DNA of 64,000 nucleotides, taken from the NCBI GenBank assembly GCA_011032825.1, contig JAADJZ010000006.1, forward strand, positions 1,860,001-1,924,000. The letters are read 5' to 3'. Of the stretch, positions 55,957-64,000 are shown one piece after another (the first letter of the stretch is position 1; each line of letters opens with the position of its first letter). Source of the stretch: Massariosphaeria phaeospora (lineage: Eukaryota > Ascomycota > Dothideomycetes > Pleosporales). The notes beneath the pieces were generated by a model, which did not search any database, was not told the DNA's origin, and saw nothing but the letters and a program-made list of their open reading frames with translations. A program made the translations under genes and the position numbers.

Positions 55957-57162
55957 TCAGCCAAAGACCTTCAGGAAGGCCCACAGCCCGGCGCCGCACA
56001 GCACTGGTATTGTCAGATTGTCGTCCCAGCCGAAGAGATCGAGGGCCTCGCTGGCGCTGGCGATGACGCCTGCCGATAGCGACATTACACCTAGAGCGAG
56101 ATAGCCGCTGATGGAGGCCTGTGGGACGGATAGACCTAGGGCTTCACGAGCCTGTGCGGGCAGCGCGAGCACGCCCTGGAAGGCAAAGGCATGTTCGCCC
56201 TGGTCGTGAAACGACATGTGGGGCGCAAGCCAGCCCCAGAACAGCGCCGCGGTGATTATACCCGTAACGCACGCTGCGATGGAGCCAGCGAGCGACTTGC
56301 CGCGCCGTACGCTCCATGTGCGGTGGCCCCAGAGTCGGCCGAAGGTGGATGCTGCGGTGTCGCACCAGGACAGCAGCAACACGCTCATCACGCCGACGTC
56401 CTTAGGGCAGAAGCGCAGGACTATCCAGGCGCCAAGTAGGTATGAGATGACGCCGTTCCAGCCATCGACTTCGGATTCGCGCATGAATGCGCCCAGGCAG
56501 CCGATGTAGAAGCGGTTGACCGAGGGGTAGCGGTGTCGGATGACGTCGGTTGCGGCGATGGGTATTAAAAGTGTGAGTAGTACGGGGTGGATCTGGCCGC
56601 GTTGGTAGCCTCTACAGTAGAGGAATACACTGAGGAAGCCGATCGAGACGTGCAGGATCTTTCGGGGTATTTCATGGCGGTGGATCTGTGCTTCTGATTA
56701 GCCCCTCCACGAGAACGCCATAAGCAGGTGCGCCTAACTTACAAATGATCTCCATTTCTGGTGTATAGGGATTAGGCCGAGGGGACTCGGACTCCTGCTC
56801 ATCTCGCGCCAGTAGTTCTTGTTCGCTGCCGCGGGCGACAGATGTCCGTTGACGGTCCCGTTTGGCAGCGCAATGTCCCCCTTCTTCCCGCTGGCAATCC
56901 TCGAATTTGTTAGGCGACTCATGCGCCGCCGGCTGCCGTCAAGAATAGGGCTCCGACTCCTAGTGCGCGCCCGCTTCTCGGGGTCGGACCCGGAGTCTTC
57001 GTCGATTGGCGGCGGCGGGGACGGCGGGACCACATTCTTGCGCGTGGTGGAGCGCGTTACGGGGCCAAAGTAGCCTTCTTTGCTGCCCACTTCCGAGGGC
57101 GTCGGCGAGGGCGATATCACGCGCGGGGTCCGCGGGACCTGGTACTGCCTGGAGGAAGCCAT
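55957..57162 (-). CDS. DGK1: CTP-dependent diacylglycerol kinase, DGK1-like
   Basis: Exons on minus strand: 57162-56743 and 56685-55957; 382 residues. The N-terminal 140 residues are hydrophilic, Ser/Pro/Arg-rich (possible phosphorylation region, as in yeast Dgk1). The membrane domain begins right after the intron with IHRHEIPRKILHVSIGFLSV and continues with PVLLTLLIPIAATDVIRHRYP, WNGVISYLLGAWIVLRF, LLLSWCDTAASTFGRLWGHR and GKSLAGSIAACVTGIITAALFWGW: the CTP-transferase signature of the cytidylyltransferase-related family, including the conserved D-T-A-A-S and G-K-S-L-A-G-S elements. Known role: phosphorylates diacylglycerol with CTP at the nuclear envelope/ER, opposing the phosphatidate phosphatase PAH1. 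The acceptor was chosen as cacag (ends 56686) because only it keeps frame. Confidence 0.92.
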
Positions 57163-57993
57163 GGCCTGCGCCCAGCAGTGCGGGAACGACGGCAGCGGCG
57201 CAGAGCGGATGAGGCCGGTTAGCGATAGACTGGCTCGCGCGCAGAAAAACGCGACGTTTTCAAAGAGCGAGAGGCGATATGGCGGTTGCGGCCGGGGAGG
57301 TGGGGGGGTGGAGGGCTGAGCGTCGTGGTCGAGATTGGAGATGGTGGCTTTGGCATCGGCGTCAGATGTCAAAATATGGGGTACGGGGTTCGCGGGAGCC
57401 AGAGGTGACGCGAGTTCGTCCGGTCGCGGCGCATCGTCTGGTGGGGGAGAGGATGCCACTGTGGGGATGGGCAGCAGCGGCTGGGAGTTGGTGGGTGACG
57501 GAGGAAGGGGTGGTAGGCTGTTTAGTTGTTTACGGGGTACGGAGTACTCGTGGTGGTGTCGCAAGACAGGCGCGTGTGAAGGGCTTCTTTGGGCAGGAAA
57601 CTTTTGCCAGGCCTCCAAGCGGCCGGTCGCTACCGTCTTGGCAGATGCAATCGCCGACGCAGAGTGCAGACGGTCCAGACTTGGAAATTGAGAAGAAACT
57701 GCCTTGGCCTATGGTCCGGTATGGTCTTGTCGTTTGTCGGGTTATGCGCAGTCTAGCAGAGTAGGCAGTCGTGGATATAAAGCGTTTTGCACGACGTGTG
57801 GCGGTGCAAAGCGGCACCGCCACAGCCGCCACGCATAACTTTTTTGTCCGAGTAAAAGTTCTGCCGGCGATCCACACACCACACACCACGAACAACAACA
57901 CCAGACCTCACATAGAACTAGCAGGACTTGTCTGTTTGCTTTCTGCCTGCTCACAGGGTCCATTGAATTAAAAAAAGAGAAGGAGAGGCTACG
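57163..57993. other. Divergent promoter region of DGK1 and SPB4
   Basis: 830 bp. Open frames continue from the opposite strand of DGK1 but have no coding character. Confidence 0.5.
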
Positions 57994-60061
57994 ATGGCAC
58001 CTCAATCTAGGACAGATCGGCAATGGAGTGCACTTACGCCTCCGCTCAGCGAGTGGATCTTGGACGCTATATCCGTCATGGGGTTCACGAAAGCCACCCC
58101 TGTACAGCATGCAGCTATTCCCATGTTCATGCAGAACAAGGACGTAGTAGTAGAAGCCGTGACGGGCTCAGGTATGCAGACTTCCATATTACCTTCTTCA
58201 AACTCATATACATCTTTGTCCATTGACCAACTGGGTATACTAACTTAACTCTATAGGCAAGACTTGGGCGTATGTTCACCACGACAACAGTAGATCTTTG
58301 TGACAACCACTAATTACTTAAAGGTTTCTGATACCCATCGTCGAACGACTGCTTCGGCTGGATGCCCCAATAAAGAAGCATCATGTAGGAGCTATCATCA
58401 TCTCTCCCACCAGAGAGCTAGCCACCCAAATCCATACCGTCTTATGCTCGCTTCTCAAGTTCCATGGTCCCTCAGCTGCGGCATTGGTACCCGAAGACGA
58501 CGAAGACACCGACATGCCCGATCCCGATGCGCCTCCTCCTCCGACTTTCCCTCCCGGCACTTTAAAAGTCCTACCCCAGCTTCTTCTAGGGGGCAGCGTT
58601 ACCCCTGCTCAAGATCTTAGCTCGTTCCTGAAGAAATGCCCCAATGTGCTGATCGGAACGCCTGGACGCCTCCTCGAATTACTCACTTCCCCCCATGTTC
58701 ATTGCCCGCAGTCATCTTTCGACGTTCTTGTCTTAGATGAGGCGGACCGTCTTCTGGACCTTGGCTTCAAAGACGACCTCCAAAAGATCCTATCACGACT
58801 ACCCAAACAACGACGCACCGGTCTGTTCAGTGCAAGTGTGAGCGAGGCAGTAGACCAGCTGGTCCGTGTCGGCCTGCGGAATCCGGTTCGCATTGCAGTC
58901 AAAGTAAAAGTCAAAGCTGCATCAAGTGGGAAGGCGGGTGAAGAGATCATGGTTGAAGACAAGCGTACTCCGGCGAGTCTTCAGATGTCATACCTTGTTA
59001 TGCCGCCCTCACACAAAATTTCCGCTATCAAGAAGTTGCTCTCTACCTTACAGCCGCAACCGCTAAAGACGATCTTGTATCTAGCAACGTGCTACTCGGT
59101 TGACTACTTCCAACACGTCCTTCCCGAAATCTTGCCAGGTCAGGCTATCATCCCATTACACGGCAAACATCCAGATAAAGTGCGCCGCAAGAACTTCAAC
59201 AAGTTTGTCGATAGCACGACGCCATCTATCCTCCTTACCACCGACGTTGCCGCCCGCGGTCTGGACATCCCTGCCGTCGATCTAGTCCTGCAAATCGATC
59301 CTCCCAGCGATCCGAAGACATTCATCCACCGCTGCGGACGTGCCGGACGCGCTGGCCGCAAAGGCTTAGCCGTCACCTTCCTCACCACCGGCCGTGAAGA
59401 GGATTACATTGAGTTTCTGCGCGTGCGGCAAACCCCGATTGCTCCGCTCGAATCACCCCCCATAGTCGTCACCATAGCCGACGCAAACAGCGTGACGGAC
59501 AAGATACGCAGCGTCGCCAAAGGCGACCGAGCAATCTACGACAAAGCGCAACGCGGCTTCGTGTCCTGGGTCCGCGCCTACAGCAAGCACACCGCCAGCT
59601 CCATTTTCCGCATCGCCGACCTACAATGGGATGAGTTGGGCAGTGCGTGGGGCTTACTCCGACTCCCCAGCATGCCAGAGCTGAAAAAGTGGGAGGGCGA
59701 TCGCAGTCTCGGCGTCGAGCTGGATTTCAAAACGTTTCCGTACAAAGACGTGGTGCGCGAAAAGCAACGTCTCGAGGAGCTGAACGGCGAACGGGAGATC
59801 GACGGCGCCGCCGCGGTGGTGAAGCGGCACAAGAAAAAGAACCCGGAAGATGCGTGGAGCCAGAAGAAGGAGCAGCGCGTGGAGAGGGATTTGCGTCGTG
59901 ATAAGAAGCTGGCGAAGCGCGAGCATGAGCGTGTGTTGAAGTTGACGGATGAAGAAAAGCTGAAGGAGGCGGATCTCAAGAATATGATCGAGGTGGTTAG
60001 GAAAAAGGTCGTTGTTGAGCAGGAGTTGGAGGAGGCTGAGTTTGACGGGTTTAGTGACTGA
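57994..60061 (+). CDS. SPB4: DEAD-box RNA helicase SPB4 (DDX55)
   Basis: Exons 57994-58171, 58257-58269 and 58324-60061; 642 residues. Helicase motifs in order: Q motif FTKATPVQ, motif I AVTGSGKT (assembled across intron 1), Ia SPTRELA, GG element GGSVTPAQD, Ib [23 protein letters not shown] (the SPB4 form, not SAT), [12 protein letters not shown] and [15 protein letters not shown]. The C-terminal extension with KKNPEDAW and a Lys/Glu-rich end fits the SPB4 group. Known role: nucleolar ATP-dependent remodelling of late 66S pre-ribosomes during 25-28S rRNA maturation. Exon 2 is only 13 nt and encodes the core of the Walker A lysine motif, GKTW; skipping it would destroy the enzyme and shift frame. 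Confidence 0.96.
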
Positions 60062-60529
60062 GGTCTTGGGCCTCGATCTGTATTGCATTATATTAAGGCT
60101 TTGCGGTCACATCGTGGGTTCTGCCAAGATATACCCCAAAGCTTAGTGCATCCATGGATCTCCACTGTGCACTTATGTATATATTCAGACTTACGATTCT
60201 GACGATGGAATTCCTGCACTTTGAAGACGCGTGTACCTCTGAGGCGTAACGTTCGCGCTAATCTGTTAGTAGACTTGTGTGTAAAAAGTTCCAATTATAT
60301 GTTACAGTCTGTACACAGACTATATATAAGCGTTTACTTAAGAAATACTAAGTAAATACTAATTTACTAAATAGTAAAACCTAAAGTAATATAACGTAGA
60401 TCCCTAGCGAGTCGCTCACCTAGGCGAGTCGCTTACCTGCGCCAAGCTTTCTTTCTACTACCTACTTTCTTCTTTCTACTACTTTCTCCCTAGCACCTAG
60501 TACAGGTCAAGATATCTTAAATTACTTAG
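60062..60529. other. 3' flank of SPB4 and AT-rich junction
   Basis: Becomes AT-rich from about 60290 on, marking entry into transposon DNA. No gene. Confidence 0.5.
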
Positions 60530-60984
60530 AATTAACTGCTGCATCTAACCTACACGTGCGCCTATCGTGCTCTAGCTCGCCGCAGCGTCCACAGCGTCTT
60601 GAAAGCTAGCTGCCCTAATTACCAGCATCACTACGAGCTCTCTTCTTTGCTTTCTTTTTATCACTGCGCGTTTCAAACGCCTTAAGGGCTGTTAAGCGCA
60701 CGCTCTCTTTAACTGTAAGGGTACTCTTCTGCTGCACACGCTTTCTCTTGTGCGATCTCCGTCGCGAGGAAGCCTCGTTAGCAGCTTGAAGTTTAAGGTA
60801 CCTAGCGACTTGGTTGCGCAGTAGCAGCACAGAAGCTGCTGCATACTCTGCGCCTTTAGAGAGCTTTGCAAGGGCATCAACTATTGAAGTAAAAGAGCTA
60901 TCTACATGCCTTTGAATCTTCTCTCGAATTAGCGTTGATTGCGACCCAAATTCTAGGGTATTGCTTGGGGTTCGAGACTGCCAG
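60530..60984 (-). mobile_element. C-terminal relic of a pogo/Fot1-type DDE transposase
   Basis: Read on the minus strand from the copia border: WQSRTPSNTLEFGSQSTLI, KIQRHVDSSFTSIVDAL, LAKLSKGAEYAAASVLLLRN, ANEASSRRRSHKRKRVQQ, LTVKESVRLTALKAFE, then two TAG stops and a CCHC zinc knuckle C-x2-C-x4-H-x4-C (CGRCGELEHDRRTC). This series, from TP-x-N to the terminal zinc knuckle, is typical of the C-terminus of fungal pogo-like (Fot1/Tigger group) transposases. The catalytic core is absent because the reading frame is cut at 60984 by the LTR element. Confidence 0.75.
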
Positions 60985-61168
60985 TGTCACGGTTTAGAGT
61001 CTCTCCTACCTCACGTGTAGTGGCGCCTCACCTACGCTGAGGTGCGACTACCTATCCTGCACTAGCGCTGTTTACAGCCACTCATGTATATCTACGTTCG
61101 TAGCTACACACAATACAACCTCAGTTCAATCCTCAATTCCCTACGCACTGCTTGCACTCACCCTGACA
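60985..61168 (+). repeat. 5' LTR of a Ty1/copia element
   Basis: 184 bp bounded by the inverted ends TGTCA (60985-60989) and TGACA (61164-61168), and followed directly by a primer-binding site. The 3' LTR lies outside the window, so the ends are inferred from structure. Confidence 0.8.
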
Positions 61169-61182
61169 GTTATGAGCCCAGC
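61169..61182 (+). promoter_or_regulatory. Primer-binding site, half-tRNA type
   Basis: gttatgagcccagc directly abuts the LTR. Its complement, with ctcataa, is the anticodon loop and arm of initiator methionine tRNA and not its 3' end. Priming by an internally cleaved tRNA-iMet is a known feature of copia-type elements. Confidence 0.7.
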
Positions 61183-61347
61183 TGCAACCTAGGATTGTTC
61201 TCACCTGCTGCTGCAATCGTTACTCTACTCTGAGTCGCACGTTGCTATACCGCGTCCACCACAACGCACCTGTTACCGCGTTTACCCACGACGCACATTG
61301 CCTGGATCTCAGCCTGAATCCAATCACATACGACTATAGCCTCTACA

Positions 61348-64000
61348 ATGGCTACTAAGTCTGACCCCGCTGTGACGCGCGTCACAGTCATACTAAACAC
61401 GCCTAACGACTGGTTTACCTAGCTGTTCATTCGCCGAGACGTTGCCAATCGCCACGGTCTCTGGCAGTATATCAATCCTAACGTAGCTAGGGAGCTTCTC
61501 CCTAAGCTAACGGAGGCTATCGAGCCTCAACTCATCAACTACAAGGCTGAAGCTATCAGGCTCTCTAACCTTAATGCAGACGACCGAGAGTCTTACCGAT
61601 AGGAATGCGATCGATAGAAGCGACGCCGCTCTAAGTACCGCACCCAGAAGAAAGCTTTAGCTGACCTAAACACGGACATTAGCAAGACAATTGCTGTACG
61701 CCACATACACCTAATCAAGAATCACGAAACACCCTACGACCGACTAGTTGCTCTCAAGAAGTTCCTCTGTCCAACTAACGCAACTCGCCGCCGCGAGCTT
61801 GCTGACAAATACAACACTCTCAAGACTACTCCACGAGCTGCGAAGAAGGTCGAGCAATGGCTAACTAACTAGGTATACATTACCGCCCAAGGCAAATCAA
61901 TCAAGCTGCCGGAGACTGACGGCAACCAACCTCAAGAGGACTTTCTAATCGCCTGCAAAGCGCTCGATCAAGAATACGCTACGTCCTGCCTGCGCGAGAT
62001 ATTCAAGCATGAAGCGCGAGGCACTACTGCTAAGATCTCATCTCTAGAGACCTACGTCGCCGAGATGACTACATATCTACGCCGTACGAAGCCTCACTCT
62101 ACTAGCCTAGCAGTCACTGCCGCTGAGCTCGGTATCGCGCACCCGATTGAGCCTCAATCAACAGGCAATCAAAGACAGCGCTACCGTAACGGCGCACGAC
62201 CAACGCCTACTTGTATCTGTAGAAAGAAGCATTAGTACACCGACTGCTTTATTCTGAATACACGCCACCCGGAGCGTCCGAAGTCCTATCAACCTGCAGC
62301 TAAGGCTATACGCAAGGTTAAAGAAGCGCGAAAGAATTCTAAGATCAACGCGCGCATCAAGACTGCTCTTGAGAGGTAAGCAGCCCGCCAACCTCAAAGC
62401 GCTAGACAGAACGCTGGCTCACTACGGGTTAACGACGGCAAGCCACCTGCCAACACCGACACGTTCGTGATATCAACTAGCCCATCACTTATAACACTTG
62501 GCCACGACGGTCACGACGGTCATGACGGTATCGCGATCAACGCTCTCACCGAGTCTGTCGAAACTCTTACAACAATAGCTGTTGATAACGCCACTTAGAC
62601 CAACCTACTTGACAGATGGATCGTCGACCCTAGATCCAACACACACGTCATCAACACAGAGGCTTGGAAAGGCTAGAAGAGAACGAACGACAACCCAAAG
62701 CGCCGCTCTGTCAATGCTAGCAATAGCTGTATTCTTATTACAGCTTGGGGCACGATGGACCTCGTAGCCCGTACGCCACATAGATCGCTAACGCTAGAGC
62801 TGACGCACGTTGCGTACGTCGAAGGCTTTCTTACAAGCGTCTTAGGACTCGCTCGCTGCCGTACAGAGTCAATTTACTTCGACTCTAGCCGTAACGTCCT
62901 GTACAGGCGACAGACATCGAACGTCATCGCGCAACTCGAGTACAATAGGGAACACTAGCTTATTGATGCAAAGCCATCACGCCGACCCCCTCTATCACTT
63001 CTACACTCACGATTGAGTACCTTTGGAGCATCGTACCGCCCGTCGTACGCGCCAAAGCCCACCAACGTCGTCGATCGACGTGCTGCTCATCTGATATAAG
63101 GCCACCCAGGCCGGAAGGCTATCGATTAACTCGAACCAAACGTTACTAGCGTCCAACTAACAGGAGACTATATAGACTGTCTCTGCCAGACGTGTATCGA
63201 AGCTCGAATGACTCATATTATCTCGAGGCGCCCGGCTGAGAGCCGTGCACAACGACCATTCTATCGAATCGCGATAGACTTGATCTACATTATCCCTATA
63301 GGAGAGGAGTGTATCGACGGTAGCAAATACGCTCCGCACTCGATAGACGAGTACTCAAAATGGCATGAGATAGCTACAATCAAGCGAAAGGACAAGTTGA
63401 CTCTCACACGCTAGTTCATGGCCTTGATTCGCAAGATTCAGCGCGTGTACAATGCTGACGTAGTCGCTATCCAATGCGACAACGAAAAAGGATTTGGCAA
63501 CGATCTAATCAACACCACAGACGAACTAGGAATGCTGTACGAGCTAGCTCCACCTAGCACAAAGGAGCCGAATGGACTCATTGAGCGCGCAGGCGGAGTT
63601 CTTACTCAGCGAGCTCGTGCTATGCGCATACACGCGAACCTACCAAAGGATCTAACACATAAGATGTATCGCACAGCCGCGTACATCCTCAATCGAACGC
63701 CTACTAAAGCACTAGGTTGGAAGACACCGTACGAGGTCGTATGAGGACGAAAGCCACTCGTCGCTTATATGAGGCCTATCAGTTGTCGCGCCTACGTCTA
63801 CAACCGCGATCTAAGAGCTGCTAACAAGCTCGAATCGCGTACTCTTATTGGCCACCTAGTTGGCTACCAAGGCACTAATATCTTCCGTATATGGCTGCCT
63901 ACAAAGGATACTGTTATCGTTACACGTAACGTCGTATTCGACCCTACGCTTTTCTTCGAGGGAATAGACGGCTACGCCTCTACGTCAGTAATCGAGGAAG
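61348..64000 (+). pseudogene. Copia gag-pol reading frame (gag, protease, integrase) with 13 stop codons
   Basis: A single frame across 2.65 kb. Gag: WQYINPNVARELL, TNATRRRELADKYNTLK. A Cys/His cluster near 62206-62245 is a degenerate zinc knuckle. The protease region is around WIVDPRSNTHVI, where the active D-S/T-G has become D-P-R. Integrase: His/His/Cys/Cys zinc region near 63085-63205, then catalytic Asp in RIAIDLIY, Asp in IQCDNEKGFG, and Glu in PNGLIERAGG, followed by AYILNRTPTKALGWKTPYE. Stops: TAG at 61420, 61600, 61615, 61870, 62233, 62596, 62674, 62956, 63412; TAA at 62377, 63097, 63127; TGA at 63742. No indel is needed anywhere. Every stop is one C-to-T or G-to-A step from Gln, Trp or Arg. 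Not autonomous. Confidence 0.85.

Larger units (their letters stand above)
60985..64000 (+). mobile_element. Ty1/copia LTR retrotransposon, truncated by window end
   Basis: Starts with the LTR and primer site, then a gag-pol frame from ATG 61348 to beyond the window. It has inserted in the pogo-like transposase relic at 60984/60985, directly beside a Trp codon of that relic, so the copia element is the younger of the two. Reverse transcriptase, RNase H and the 3' LTR are outside the window. Confidence 0.85.

Noticed and set aside
61348..64000. Reassigned stop codon (TAG read as an amino acid) to explain the many TAG codons
   Set aside because: Host genes in the window end normally, and stops in the relics include TAA and TGA; all fit C-to-T damage in inactive copies.
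1..64000. CRISPR arrays, operons, ribosome binding sites
   Set aside because: The window is eukaryotic nuclear DNA with spliceosomal introns; tandem repeats present are microsatellites or duplications, not regularly spaced repeats with unique spacers.

Overview
The window is a chromosomal segment of a filamentous ascomycete (Pezizomycotina; a dothideomycete is my best guess, but that is an impression and not a measurement). The evidence is genes with 1 to 7 short GT-AG introns of about 50-120 bp, ctaac-type branch points, fungus-only families (hybrid histidine kinase with GAF, DUF4246, PTH11-like rhodopsin-domain protein, Zn2Cys6 regulator) and transposon relics whose stop codons look like C-to-T (RIP-type) damage. 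All exon borders below were worked out by hand from splice signals, reading-frame continuity and protein-family fit.

Layout. 1-37.8 kb is a mostly ordinary gene-bearing arm: hybrid histidine kinase (5' end outside the window), a multi-pass membrane protein, a reticulon, a rhodopsin-domain membrane protein, a KDM8-type JmjC protein, a DUF4246 protein, a Zn2Cys6 transcription factor, an MFS transporter, an E2-like protein without the catalytic cysteine, a vWA-like protein, a four-helix membrane protein and bleomycin hydrolase. Two long divergent intergenic regions (8.6-12.0 and 26.5-30.2 kb) are GC-rich and gene-free. A short AT-rich, repeat-like island lies at 18.6-19.9 kb.

38-48 kb is a gene-poor accessory island with broken genes, tandem duplications, a 213-bp inverted-repeat element, an apparently intact GIY-YIG-like gene, and the most interesting item: a U6 snRNA gene (40803-40952) interrupted by a 54-bp mRNA-type intron. 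About 1.4 kb away on the other strand is a decayed U6 copy joined exactly where the intron should be removed. A third, 24-bp fragment of the U6 3' end lies at 46.4 kb.

48-60 kb returns to housekeeping genes: the E2 enzyme UBC7, a solute-binding-protein gene broken by a nonsense codon and a frameshift, a kelch-repeat membrane protein, the CTP-dependent diacylglycerol kinase DGK1 and the DEAD-box helicase SPB4, which has a 13-nt exon. From 60.5 kb to the window end there is a nested pair of transposons: the C-terminal tail of a pogo/Fot1-type transposase cut by a Ty1/copia element. That element has a 184-bp 5' LTR, a half-tRNA-iMet primer site, and a 2.65-kb gag-pol reading frame with 13 stop codons but no frameshift.
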